DNA from: Olavius algarvensis Delta 4 endosymbiont
Lineage (GTDB): Bacteria > Desulfobacterota > Desulfobacteria > Desulfobacterales > CAJINA01
Assembly (NCBI GenBank): GCA_905176665.1
Contig: CAJINA010000119.1
Coordinates: 1 to 64,000, forward strand
Direction of reading: 5' to 3'
DNA length: 64,000 nt
Below are positions 53,477 to 62,107 of the stretch, one piece after another (the stretch's first letter is position 1; the number at the start of each line of letters is the position of its first letter). The position numbers and the translations under genes are program-made. A model generated the notes under the pieces. It had not been told where the DNA came from. It worked only from the letters and a program-made list of their open reading frames with translations, and did no database searches.

Positions 53477-55009
53477 ATGCCCTTGAATCGTTTCACCCAA
53501 CTTTCCAGGATCCTCCCCCTGCGCATCTTCCTGCCGGTGGTTCTTACCATAATGCTTTTCTGGGTGACAATTTTTTTGGTGATCCTGCCCCGGGTCAGCG
53601 AACGGCTGATGGACGGCAAACGTGAAGTCATCCGGGAACTGGTGGAATCGGCCTGGAGCAGTCTGGAGGGTTATGCCACCCGGGTGGCATCCGGTGAGTT
53701 GACCCGGACGCAGGCCCAGTCGCTGGCCATCGATCACATCCGGCGATCGCGCTTCGGTCCGGATTCAAAGGACTATTTCTGGATCAACGACATGGGGCCG
53801 CGGATGATCATGCACCCTTACCGAACTGATCTGGAAGGCCAGGACGTGTCTGCGTTTGCCGATCCCAGTGGAAAACTCATTTTCGTCGAGTGCGTCAAAA
53901 CCGTGGATACGGCCGGGGCGGGCTTTGTAGATTACCGCTGGCAGTGGCAGGATGATCCCAGTCGCATTGTGCCTAAAATATCATACGTCAAGGGTTTCAG
54001 GCCGTGGGGCTGGATTATCGGCACCGGTATCTACGTGGAAGACGTCCGCGCGGAGATCGCCGCCATTACAGGCACCCTGGCCTTGATCTGCCTGGGTATT
54101 CTGGCACTGATAGTCGGGTTGTCGGCCTATGCGGTCTTGCACGGGGCGCAAGTCACTCGGGAAAAGCAGCAGGCCATGGAAAAAGCCCACCTGCGGCGGG
54201 AGCAGCTGTTCCAGGCCGCCAAAATGGTTTCCCTGGGCACCCTGGTGTCCGGCGTCGCCCATGAAATCAACAACCCTATCACCTCCATCATGCTTAACGC
54301 CCCCAACCTGAATAAAGTCTGGGATGCGGCCACGCCTGTATTAGATGGGCATGTCGCGGCGGCGGGTGACTTCCCGGTCGCCGGCAGCAGCTATATAAAA
54401 TTGCGTGATCGGGTTCCCCAGATACTGCAGAGTATCGACGACGATGCCCGGCGGGTGCGGGATATCGTAGCCGACTTAAAAGATTTCGCCCGGGAGAAGC
54501 CGCCTGAAATGCGCGACCAGGTGGATATCAACGAGGTGGTGGAAAAAGCCATCGGGCTGGCCTCCAACCTGATCCATAAATCCACCAAGCACTTCTCGAC
54601 GACGTATGCCCCCCAGGGGCCGGTCTTCACCGGCAATGCCCAGCGCATTGAACAGGTGGTGATCAACCTGGTGGTCAATGCCTGCCAGGCACTTACCGGC
54701 GATGACCAACTGATAGAAGTTGCCACCAGTTGGGACGCCGGGGCCGGCCAGGTGGTGGTCACGGTTCGCGACGCAGGCGCCGGCATTCCGGACGAGGTGG
54801 TACAGCGCATCCGGGATCCTTTTTTTACCACCAAGCGCGACGACGGCGGCACGGGGCTGGGGCTGGCCATATCAGACAAAATAGTGCAGGATCATGGCGG
54901 GACCCTGGAATTTGAATCCGAGCCGGGCACGGGCACCACGGTACGAGCTGTATTTCCCTGTCAGCCGGACTCGGCAACCAAGGCGGCGGAGGTTGCGAGA
55001 CATGAGTAA
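53477..55009 (+). CDS. Cache-domain sensor histidine kinase
   Basis: A 510-residue inner-membrane kinase. Order: helix TM1 (about 15-38), a periplasmic single Cache domain (about 45-195; SKDYFWINDMGPRMIMHPY, then GKLIFVECVKTV, then SYVKGFRPWGWIIGTGIYVEDV), TM2 (about 196-222), HisKA with the phosphoacceptor in SGVAHEINNPITS, and HATPase with NLVVNACQAL, VRDAGAGIPDEV, FFTTKRDDGGTGLGLAIS. Cache sensors of this type commonly bind small carboxylates. Its stop overlaps the regulator's ATG by 8 bases. It probably controls the OFA transporter downstream. Confidence 0.92.
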   Translation: MPLNRFTQLSRILPLRIFLPVVLTIMLFWVTIFLVILPRVSERLMDGKREVIRELVESAWSSLEGYATRVASGELTRTQAQSLAIDHIRRSRFGPDSKDYFWINDMGPRMIMHPYRTDLEGQDVSAFADPSGKLIFVECVKTVDTAGAGFVDYRWQWQDDPSRIVPKISYVKGFRPWGWIIGTGIYVEDVRAEIAAITGTLALICLGILALIVGLSAYAVLHGAQVTREKQQAMEKAHLRREQLFQAAKMVSLGTLVSGVAHEINNPITSIMLNAPNLNKVWDAATPVLDGHVAAAGDFPVAGSSYIKLRDRVPQILQSIDDDARRVRDIVADLKDFAREKPPEMRDQVDINEVVEKAIGLASNLIHKSTKHFSTTYAPQGPVFTGNAQRIEQVVINLVVNACQALTGDDQLIEVATSWDAGAGQVVVTVRDAGAGIPDEVVQRIRDPFFTTKRDDGGTGLGLAISDKIVQDHGGTLEFESEPGTGTTVRAVFPCQPDSATKAAEVARHE

Positions 55010-56414
55010 TCCCTTGCAGCAGGATCAACCTATCTTGATCGTGGATGATGAAGCCTCCATCCTGATGGCTATTGAAACCGCCCTCCAGATGGCCGGTTTT
55101 GCAAATACGATGACCTGCCAGGACAGCCGGCAGGTGATGGACCGGTTGGCCGGCCAGTCCGTTGACGTCATGTTGCTGGATCTCAATATGCCCCATGTGG
55201 ACGGTCACCGCCTTTTGGATACGGTCAGCCGGGAGCATCCGGATATCCCCGTGATTATCGTTACCGGGGCGGTGGATGTGGAGACGGCGGTACGCTGCAT
55301 CAAAGCCGGTGCTTTTGACTATATTCTCAAACCGGTGGAAGAGGAACGGTTGGTCACGGCCGTCAATCGGGCCCTGGCCTTCCAGGAGATCAAACAGGAA
55401 AATATCGCCCTCCGGCAGCACATCCTGGACGATACTCTGGAGCAGCCCGAGGCGTTCGAGCAGATTATCACCAGCAACAAGAAAATGCTGCTGATTTTCC
55501 AGTATATCGAATCCATCGCCCGGACCTCGCAGCCGGTTTTGATTCGGGGTGAAACCGGGGTGGGCAAGGAGTTGATTGCCCGGACGCTCCACGAATTGAG
55601 TGGTCTTAAAGGTAACTTTGTTGCTGTCAACGCCGCCGGCCTCGAGGACAACGTGTTCTCCGACACACTGTTCGGGCATGTGCGCGGCGCTTTTACCGGT
55701 GCAGACCAAATCCGCAGCGGATTGATCGAACAGGCTGCCGGCGGCACCCTGTTTCTCGATGAGATCGGCGATCTGAGCCACGCATCCCAGGTCAAGCTGC
55801 TGCGCTTGCTTCAGGAGGGAGAGTATTTTCCTTTGGGATCGGATACGCCCCGGATCAGCGATGCCCGCCTGGTGGCGGCGACCAACCAGAACCTGACCAG
55901 TCTCCAGGAAGAAGGGCGCTTTCGTAAGGATTTAAACTATCGTCTGCGCACCCATCGAATCTATATTCCCCCCCTGCGGCGACGCCTTGATGATATCCCC
56001 CTGTTAGTAAATCATTTCATAGCCCGGGCCGCCCGCCAGCTGAAAAAGAACAAGCCCACGATGCCCCGGGAGCTTTTCACCCTGCTGAAAACCTATGCGT
56101 ATCCCGGGAATATCCGTGAACTACAGTCAATGATTTTCGATGCGATCAGCCAGCATAAATCCGGGGTTCTTTCCCTGGAAGCCTTTAAAACCCATTTGGG
56201 TCGCAACGGGACCGCAGCAGCGATTGCCCCCCCCGAAGAGCCCCCCAAAGGTCCGGCCACAATCTTCCCTGATCAGCTGCCGACCATTAAAGAGGCCACC
56301 CAACAGCTTGTGGAAGAGGCCCTTAAGCGCAGCGGCGGCAACCAGTCCATTGCCGCCGGGATGTTGGGGATATCCCAGCAGGCGCTGAGCAAGCGATTGA
56401 AGAAGTTGAAATAG
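55002..56414 (+). CDS. sigma-54-dependent response regulator (NtrC family)
   Basis: A 470-residue activator: receiver domain with phosphoacceptor Asp60 (VMLLDLNMPHVDG), a AAA+ domain with Walker A GETGVGKE, the sigma-54 contact loop GAFTGA, and LFLDEIGDLS, and a C-terminal Fis-type HTH (EALKRSGGNQSIAAGMLGISQQALSKRL). It starts inside the last codons of the kinase gene (ATG at 55002), so the pair is coupled. Downstream are two identical palindromes and a -24/-12 promoter, which are its most likely targets. It would act as an ATP-driven oligomer remodelling sigma-54 polymerase. Confidence 0.93.
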   Translation: MSNPLQQDQPILIVDDEASILMAIETALQMAGFANTMTCQDSRQVMDRLAGQSVDVMLLDLNMPHVDGHRLLDTVSREHPDIPVIIVTGAVDVETAVRCIKAGAFDYILKPVEEERLVTAVNRALAFQEIKQENIALRQHILDDTLEQPEAFEQIITSNKKMLLIFQYIESIARTSQPVLIRGETGVGKELIARTLHELSGLKGNFVAVNAAGLEDNVFSDTLFGHVRGAFTGADQIRSGLIEQAAGGTLFLDEIGDLSHASQVKLLRLLQEGEYFPLGSDTPRISDARLVAATNQNLTSLQEEGRFRKDLNYRLRTHRIYIPPLRRRLDDIPLLVNHFIARAARQLKKNKPTMPRELFTLLKTYAYPGNIRELQSMIFDAISQHKSGVLSLEAFKTHLGRNGTAAAIAPPEEPPKGPATIFPDQLPTIKEATQQLVEEALKRSGGNQSIAAGMLGISQQALSKRLKKLK

Positions 56415-56447
56415 GCTGCCGGCAACCCCTACAAATTTGGTTGTACT

Positions 56448-56552
56448 CACAACTTTTGTTGTAAACCCTCTTTTAACGCCTAAATCTGGACATATACCCG
56501 GATAATTCCTGCAAATCATCCTGAAACACCAAACCTCACAACTTTTGTTGTG
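56448..56552. promoter_or_regulatory. paired enhancer-like palindromes upstream of a sigma-54 promoter
   Basis: CACAACTTTTGTTGTA (56448-56463) and CACAACTTTTGTTGTG (56537-56552) share the arms ACAAC and GTTGT around TTTT, with start-to-start distance of 89 bases. A weaker third form, ACAAATTTGGTTGT, sits at 56431-56444. They lie 185 and 96 bases before the -24 element, the usual enhancer range for NtrC-type activators, and just after the activator gene. Confidence 0.75.
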
Positions 56553-56632
56553 GGGCCTTCGAATCTGCCACCCGACTGGCTTAAAAGTTAAATTATAAAA
56601 TAATTCGGCAAGTTACAACGATTTCCGCTGAG

Positions 56633-56648
56633 TGGTATAGCCTTTGCA
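56633..56648 (+). promoter_or_regulatory. sigma-54 (-24/-12) promoter
   Basis: TGGTATAGCCTTTGCA matches the TGGCAYR-N4-TTGCA consensus: GG at 56634-56635 and GC at 56646-56647 with the proper 10-base gap. It would start transcription near 56660, upstream of the tiny HisKA-like gene and the transporter. Confidence 0.8.
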
Positions 56649-56738
56649 GAAATGTATACCTGAATACCATTCATTAAATTGCGAAAAACCAAAGTTCGAG
56701 ATTCATTTTTGATCAGTATTTAACAGGAGGATAGACCC

Positions 56739-56966
56739 ATGCCGGAAAGCGCTCCAGCCATTGCAACTGATTTTCCTGACCTTACCAATGAATTCCTCAA
56801 CTCCCTGGCATCGGTACACTCTATTTCGGAAATCCTGCGGGACCACCCCGGCATCGACAGCCATCAGAAGCGGCGTTTCATCGATATCCTGCTTACCGAA
56901 ACGAAGCGCATGGTTGACCTGGTTGACCAGGTGGCAGAACTGCCGCAACTGCCCACATCGACCTGA
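56739..56966 (+). CDS. 75-residue HisKA (DHp)-like small protein
   Basis: A small helical protein. NEFLNSLASVHSISEILRDH and RRFIDILLTETKRMVDLVDQ follow the pattern of a HisKA/DHp hairpin (the FLA-x-xSH helix and the LxxIxxESxRLxxLIxDLL helix of histidine kinases), with His27 at the place of the phosphoacceptor. There is no ATPase domain. AGGAGG precedes the ATG. It is the first gene behind the sigma-54 promoter and 20 bases before the transporter reading frame, so it may tune the local two-component system, e.g. as a decoy or phosphotransfer partner. The match is by eye and needs a profile search. Confidence 0.65.
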   Translation: MPESAPAIATDFPDLTNEFLNSLASVHSISEILRDHPGIDSHQKRRFIDILLTETKRMVDLVDQVAELPQLPTST

Positions 56967-57090
56967 AGATGGAGGAGATACCCTGATGAGCTTCAGCGTA
57001 CCGGAACCACAGAAGATTATTCGATCGATTAACGAAGTGCTGGCCTCACCGGCACCCCGAAAAAATTATGCCCCCATAAGGAGACCCGTC

Positions 57091-58383
57091 ATGCAGGATA
57101 TTAAAAACAAAGGTTGGAGCGTCACCATGGCCGGATTGGGAATCAATCTGGCGCTGGGTATTCTATACACCTGGAGTATCTTCAAACAGTCCATCAAAGA
57201 GTCCGTCCTGGCCGGGGATGGCCGATTCAATTGGGATATCGCGGCATTAAACGATCCCTTCGCCGTCTGCTGCCTGATGTTCACGGTGGCGATGATCTTC
57301 GCCGGCCGACTCCAGGACAAGCTCAGTCCGCGTGTGACTGCTATCATCGGCGGTATCCTCACCGGGGTCGGGCTGATGGTGATCTCCCAGTCCAATGCCC
57401 TGAGTGCCTGGATACTCGGTTTTGGTGTCCTCACCGGCCTGGGTCTGGGATTCGGATATGCTTCGGCCACTCCGCCGGCCATTAAGTGGTTCCCGGGATC
57501 GAAAACCGGGATGATTGCCGGTATCGTCGTGGCCGGGTTTGGATTGGCCTCCGTCTATATTGCGCCCCTGGCCAATTATCTGATTGCCCAGTTCGGTCTC
57601 AGCCAGTCGATGCTGATCTTCGGAACGGCCTTTCTGGTTGTTGTGTGTGTACTGGCAATGTTGCTGGTCAATCCACCAGCCGGTTTTGTACCCGCCGAGA
57701 CGGAACCCAAAACTGGAACACCGGCCGCCAAACCGGCCAAGCTGATCGATTTCTCACCCTTGGATATGTTGCAGACCGGGGCCTTTTACAAACTGTGGTT
57801 CATGTACTTTGTAGGTGCCGGGGCCGCGCTGATCATCATCGGCGGGGTGGCCGGAATGGCCAAGCAAAGTATGGGCGGCCTGGCCTGGATCGTGGTGGCC
57901 CTCATGGCCGTGGGCAACGCCAGCGGTCGTATCGTAGCCGGGGTCATGTCCGACAAGATCGGCCGGACCCAGACCCTGCTGATTATGATGACCGCCCAGG
58001 CCGCGGTTATCTTTTCCCTGCTCTTCATCGCTGAAAGCCAGGCCGTGCTGCTGGTGACTGCGGCCACGCTGGTAGGTTTCAATTACGGCACCAACCTGTC
58101 ACTGTTTCCGTCGGCCACCAAGGATTACTTCGGCCTGAAGAATTTTGGTATCAACTATGGACTGGTATTTTCCGCCTGGGGCGTGGGTGGCTTCATCTTT
58201 CCGCGGGTTTCCCAGATGATCGTCGCCCAGACCGGTACGATGAACAGCGCCTATATCCTCTGCAGCATCCTGCTGATGGCCAGTGCCCTGATCTCCATGT
58301 GGACCAAAGCGCCGACCGAGCTGCCGACCGGCAACTCTTGGATCGGCCGCATCGGCGCGGCGTTTGCCATGGCCCGCCGGTAA
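57091..58383 (+). CDS. OFA-family (oxalate/formate antiporter-like) MFS transporter
   Basis: A 430-residue, 12-helix transporter for a small monocarboxylate. The family opening KGWSVTMAGLGINLALGILYTWSIFKQ is followed by GRLQDKLSPR, FGYASATPPAIKWFPGSKTGMIAGIVVAGFG and SDKIGRTQTLL. Oxalate, formate, lactate or a similar acid is the expected substrate; it cannot be read from sequence. AAGGAG lies seven bases before the ATG at 57091. The frame extends upstream to another ATG at 56986 with GGAGG, which would add 35 polar residues; both starts are possible. Driven by the sigma-54 promoter, followed by a terminator at 58469. Confidence 0.9.
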   Translation: MQDIKNKGWSVTMAGLGINLALGILYTWSIFKQSIKESVLAGDGRFNWDIAALNDPFAVCCLMFTVAMIFAGRLQDKLSPRVTAIIGGILTGVGLMVISQSNALSAWILGFGVLTGLGLGFGYASATPPAIKWFPGSKTGMIAGIVVAGFGLASVYIAPLANYLIAQFGLSQSMLIFGTAFLVVVCVLAMLLVNPPAGFVPAETEPKTGTPAAKPAKLIDFSPLDMLQTGAFYKLWFMYFVGAGAALIIIGGVAGMAKQSMGGLAWIVVALMAVGNASGRIVAGVMSDKIGRTQTLLIMMTAQAAVIFSLLFIAESQAVLLVTAATLVGFNYGTNLSLFPSATKDYFGLKNFGINYGLVFSAWGVGGFIFPRVSQMIVAQTGTMNSAYILCSILLMASALISMWTKAPTELPTGNSWIGRIGAAFAMARR

Positions 58384-58468
58384 CCGTTGGATATACAGAT
58401 GCGCCCTTTATATGGGGCGTGCTTCACACTAAGGGATGATGTAAGCAGACTTGTCTGCGCCCTCCAGT

Positions 58469-58505
58469 GCCGGTCGGGGCTGAACAAGCCCCGGCCGGCC
58501 ACCTT
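58469..58505 (+). terminator. terminator of the OFA transporter transcript
   Basis: A 13-bp stem, GCCGGTCGGGGCT (58469-58481) and AGCCCCGGCCGGC (58487-58499), with a 5-base loop and a single G-T type mismatch, followed by CACCTTTT. Rest of 58384-58825 shows a second small hairpin (GCGCCC / GGGGCGT near 58401-58420) and no gene. Confidence 0.7.
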
Positions 58506-58825
58506 TTGAGCCTGCCAGATTTTCCTTGAATACAGACCTTTTCCAGCCTATCCTGATCGTTATAGCTTCACCTGAGATTTCCCGCCCGGCATTCGGCCGA
58601 GGGCTTGATTCACTATGTGTACATTCATTATGCGCCGGTTACTAAAAACTATCTCTGGATGGTGTCTTTTGTGCTCCTGGCAATTTCCGCATTTGCGCGA
58701 CGGTCGACCTCCGTTGAAAATCCGACGATATGGGAGGCGACCCGCCAAGGTCCCGGGAAAAAGTTATTGTTGATTTAACCTAAAGCGCAGCACTGTAATG
58801 CCACCTATCACAGGGAGATGGCTTT

Positions 58826-59875
58826 ATGAAAACTTTAGCGATAGCCATCTGCATTTTGTTTCAGCTCGCGACGTCTGCCTTTGCCCAGGATACGGGGCAC
58901 CCTATCCGTATTGCCGTTAAAGAATTTCCACCTTTTGTCTTCAAGGATCTGCGGGGGTTCAGCATCGACATGGCCAAGATTATCTGCGAGCGCCATGGAC
59001 TCAAACCGGAATTTGTCTATTATGAAACGGTGCCGCAAGTCTTGAACGCCGTCCAAACAGGGGCCTGCGATATAAATTTTTCCGGGACGACGATTACGGC
59101 CAAGCGGGAAAAACTGGTCGATTTTTCGCATCCCTTTTTTGATTCGGGACTGATTGTAGCTGTCCGGGCGGATCCCGAAAACCGCTTTTTTGACCTGGGC
59201 CTGCAAATCCTGAAAGTCATCTGGTACTCGCTGCTGGTATTCCTGGTAGGCCTGACGATCGTGGCCCACGCCATCTGGTTTCTGGAAAAAAACGATCAGG
59301 ACCCAAAGAGTTTTCCCACTGAATACAAAAAGGGGATTCTGGATGCCTACTGGTGGGCCATTGTAACCATGACCACCGTCGGGTATGGGGATAAATGTCC
59401 ACGGAAATTTATAGGGCGCATTATTGCCTCGGTCTGGATGATCATCGGTATAATCTGGTTCGCCGCCTTCACCGCAACGCTTACCTCGGCTTTAACCCTC
59501 AATCGGATCGGACACGATGATATCAGGGGGATCGGCGATCTCGGCAATAAACGGGTGGCCGTCATAAAAAGCACCACCAGCGAAAACTTCCTGCGCTATC
59601 ACGATGTGACCCTCATGCTGGTTGAATCGTTCGATGACCTGATAGCCAGTCTGAAAGCCCAGTCCGTGGAGGCGGTTGTTTACGATGCCCCGGCCCTGAT
59701 GTATGCCGTCAAAAACGATCCGGCTATAAAAGTGGTGGGTAAAATCTTTGATGAGCAGAAATACGGGGTGGCGTTTCCCCAGGAAGGGAGCCCGTTTAAG
59801 GAAATATTCAATATCGCTATTCTGGAAATGCAAAAAAGCGGCGAATACCGCCGGCTCTATAACAAATGGTTTTAA
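58826..59875 (+). CDS. GluR0-type ionotropic glutamate receptor-like potassium channel
   Basis: A 349-residue protein uniting a ligand-binding and a channel module. Signal peptide (1-20, cleaving after AFA), the first half of a periplasmic amino-acid-binding fold (KEFPPFVFKDLRGFSIDMAK, FSGTTITAKREKLVDFSHPF), TM1 (about 131-152), pore helix and selectivity filter TTVGYGD (183-189), TM2 (about 196-220), then the second half of the binding fold (VAVIKSTTSENFL, VEAVVYDAPALMYAVK). This S1-M1-P-M2-S2 order is that of cyanobacterial GluR0. It should assemble as a tetramer and open for K+ on binding an amino acid. CAGGGAGA lies before the ATG. Confidence 0.9.
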   Translation: MKTLAIAICILFQLATSAFAQDTGHPIRIAVKEFPPFVFKDLRGFSIDMAKIICERHGLKPEFVYYETVPQVLNAVQTGACDINFSGTTITAKREKLVDFSHPFFDSGLIVAVRADPENRFFDLGLQILKVIWYSLLVFLVGLTIVAHAIWFLEKNDQDPKSFPTEYKKGILDAYWWAIVTMTTVGYGDKCPRKFIGRIIASVWMIIGIIWFAAFTATLTSALTLNRIGHDDIRGIGDLGNKRVAVIKSTTSENFLRYHDVTLMLVESFDDLIASLKAQSVEAVVYDAPALMYAVKNDPAIKVVGKIFDEQKYGVAFPQEGSPFKEIFNIAILEMQKSGEYRRLYNKWF

Positions 59876-59925
59876 AGTATAAATTCCATGCCGGCGTAAA
59901 CAAATTCATCCATTGAGAGGTAGGC

Positions 59926-60195
59926 ATGCAGATTGAGATTAAAAAACTTGCCAGGGAAGAAGCGGAAAAAGAAGGTATTACGGCCTGGCCCATCTGGGAG
60001 AAAGAGGTGTCACGTTTTGACTGGCACTACGACAGTGTGGAAGAGTGTTACCTGTTGGAAGGTCAGGTAACAGTCGAGACCCCGGAAGGTGAAAAAGTGA
60101 AATTCGGAGCCGGTGATTTCGTGCGGTTCCCCCAGGGCCTGGACTGTGTTTGGGATATCAGCGTACCGGTTAAGAAACATTTCGATTTTAAGTAA
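59926..60195 (+). CDS. small cupin (DUF861/Cupin_3) protein
   Basis: An 89-residue single-cupin protein. WEKEVSRFDWHYDSVEECYLLEGQVTVET and GAGDFVRFPQGLDCVWDI are the two conserved cupin motifs of the (S)-ureidoglycine-aminohydrolase/DUF861-like type. The first motif lacks the full HxH metal set (W-H-Y and E-E-C-Y are seen), so catalysis is doubtful. GAGAGG lies before the ATG. It ends 12 bases before the esterase gene, so they are probably co-transcribed. Confidence 0.85.
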   Translation: MQIEIKKLAREEAEKEGITAWPIWEKEVSRFDWHYDSVEECYLLEGQVTVETPEGEKVKFGAGDFVRFPQGLDCVWDISVPVKKHFDFK

Positions 60196-60207
60196 ATAAG
60201 GCGGAAC

Positions 60208-61107
60208 ATGAACTACATTTTCCAGTTTCGTTGGCTTCTCGTGGCGGTTGCTATTTTCGGTCTGGCCGCATGTGCTTCGCGCCCGTTGACGGGTCCCGTT
60301 ACAGGCCCGGCGACCTACGATCTGGACATGGACTATACCACGGGGGGGTTCCAGCGCTCTTACCGGGTACATATCCCGCGCGGGTACAACGGTGAGCAAT
60401 CGTTGCCGCTGGTGGTAGTGATCCACGGTGCCTTCGACACAGCTGTTGGCATGGAGCGTTTTGCCGGTTTCAGCCGTTTGGCGGACCAAGAGAATTTTAT
60501 CGTCCTGTATCCCAACGGTATCGGTATTCTCGGTTATTTGCAGCATTGGAACGCCGGGCATTGCTGCGGCAAAGCAGCTGCTGACAATATTGACGATGTC
60601 GGCTACCTGGAAGCGGCCATCGAGAATGTTGCCAGGCGGCTGGCCGCTGCGGCTCCGCTGGCCGCCAGCATCGGGGGGCGGCCTGCCAACGATGCCCCGG
60701 AGTGGCGGATTCCCGATCCGGTAAAGCCCCTGCCCCTGTTCATGATGCACGGACGGTCGGATGATGATATTCCTTTTGACGGCGGCCATTCGAAACACCG
60801 TGGTGGGGAACGCACCTACTGGTCGGTAGACGAATCGGTTCGCTTCTGGGCCAAACACAATGGCTGCACCGGATCACCCGCCGAAACAAGCCATATTCGC
60901 GGCGCGGTATCGATCCGGACCCGGGAACCCTGCCGCGATCAATCCATCGTAACGCTATATACCATCGAAAAATGGGGACATGTCTGGCCCGGGCCCTATT
61001 TCACCGCCGATCTGCCGGTTGACGATCCGCTTTACAATTTCGATGCTGCCGAAATCATCTGGAATTTCTTCAAACAGTTTAACAATACGCATTATCCCTC
61101 AGAATAA
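60208..61107 (+). CDS. LpqC/PHB-depolymerase-like lipoprotein esterase lacking the nucleophile segment
   Basis: A 299-residue lipoprotein (lipobox LAAC at 18-21). The alpha/beta-hydrolase parts present are the oxyanion strand LPLVVVIHGAFD, YPNGIGILG, HCCGKAAADNIDDVGYLEAAIENV, HGRSDDDIPFDGG (Asp region) and EKWGHVWPG (His region). Between DVGYLEAAIEN (to 140) and RRLAAAAPLAASIGG, where homologues carry the strand and GxSxG nucleophile elbow, roughly 30-40 residues seem missing in frame; no GxSxG is found elsewhere. The product would lack the catalytic serine and is probably inactive. Follows the cupin gene by 12 bases. Confidence 0.75.
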   Translation: MNYIFQFRWLLVAVAIFGLAACASRPLTGPVTGPATYDLDMDYTTGGFQRSYRVHIPRGYNGEQSLPLVVVIHGAFDTAVGMERFAGFSRLADQENFIVLYPNGIGILGYLQHWNAGHCCGKAAADNIDDVGYLEAAIENVARRLAAAAPLAASIGGRPANDAPEWRIPDPVKPLPLFMMHGRSDDDIPFDGGHSKHRGGERTYWSVDESVRFWAKHNGCTGSPAETSHIRGAVSIRTREPCRDQSIVTLYTIEKWGHVWPGPYFTADLPVDDPLYNFDAAEIIWNFFKQFNNTHYPSE

Positions 61108-61231
61108 AATAAAACCAGCGAGGTGCGCGAGGCCCGGAAGCTCTGCGCCGGGCAGTACGTTAAAAAGCCCGTAACCCTGGCGAAGAGCGGGGTGGCGGTT
61201 CAGGCAGAATTGTGCCGTTAGCTTCTACTTA

Positions 61232-61966
61232 TTACCAGGGGATTTCTTCATCAAAGTGAAAAAATTTTCCGGAAGGGGCGTCAGGTCCCAAAGTGGTCAG
61301 GTGTATGGCGGTTTTGGCACCATCGGTGACGTCCATGGGGGCCAGGTGGCCGCCCAGGTCGGTCTTTACCCAGCCGGGATGGGCGGAGTTGACCTTAACC
61401 GAGGTGTCCGCCAATGCGGCTGCCAGGTGGACTGTGAACTGGTTCAGGGCAGTTTTGGAGGCATCGTAAGCCAGGGGTTTTACGCCGGTGGCATCCGAGT
61501 TTTTATCGCTGTGCAGGGTTAGCGAGCCCAGGATACTGGAGACATTGACGATCCGGCCGGCGGTGCTTTTCTTAATCAGCGGCAGCAGGGCCTGGGTCAG
61601 GGCCACCTGGCCGAAGAAATTGACCCCGAAGGTTTCCTTGAGAGCGACTGGTGACACCGTTTCGGCGCTGTTGGCAAACAGCGGCTCTTCCGGATGGATC
61701 ATCCCGGCGTTGTTGACCAAAACATCCAGCCGTCCGAACCGGTTTTCAATATAGTCCTTGGCGGCCGAGATGTGATCTTCCCGGGTCACATCCAGCTCCA
61801 CCGGGGTCACGTCCAGATCTGGCAGAGCGTCTACGGCCTGGGCCCCCTTTTCGAGATCACGCACGCCCAGCAGCACGATCATGCCTTGCTGCGCCAATCT
61901 CCGGCTGGTTTCCATTCCTAGACCCTTGTTGGCACCAGTTACCAGTGCGATGGTTTCGCTTGTCAT
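61232..61966 (-). CDS. short-chain dehydrogenase (carbonyl-reductase-like)
   Basis: A 244-residue classical SDR similar to plant and animal carbonyl reductases. TGANKGLG at the nucleotide site, NNAGM, the catalytic Ser in VNVSSILGSL and YDASKTALN, then HPGWVKTDLGG. Cytoplasmic, NADPH-type by the loop KGLGMETSRR and family trend, though this is not proven. AAGGAG precedes the ATG. Convergent with the esterase gene, and upstream region carries two repeat elements. Confidence 0.9.
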   Translation of the reverse strand: MTSETIALVTGANKGLGMETSRRLAQQGMIVLLGVRDLEKGAQAVDALPDLDVTPVELDVTREDHISAAKDYIENRFGRLDVLVNNAGMIHPEEPLFANSAETVSPVALKETFGVNFFGQVALTQALLPLIKKSTAGRIVNVSSILGSLTLHSDKNSDATGVKPLAYDASKTALNQFTVHLAAALADTSVKVNSAHPGWVKTDLGGHLAPMDVTDGAKTAIHLTTLGPDAPSGKFFHFDEEIPW

Positions 61967-62107
61967 TTTACGGCTCCTTTTCGATATTCTTATTTTTAAG
62001 TAAAAGGTATAAAGACCCGCCTTAAAAAGCTTTTAGTTGCCCTGCCGTGAGTCCCGTCTCTCCAATCGGAAAAGTAGTTCAGTGCTAAAATACATAGAAA
62101 ACCCTTA

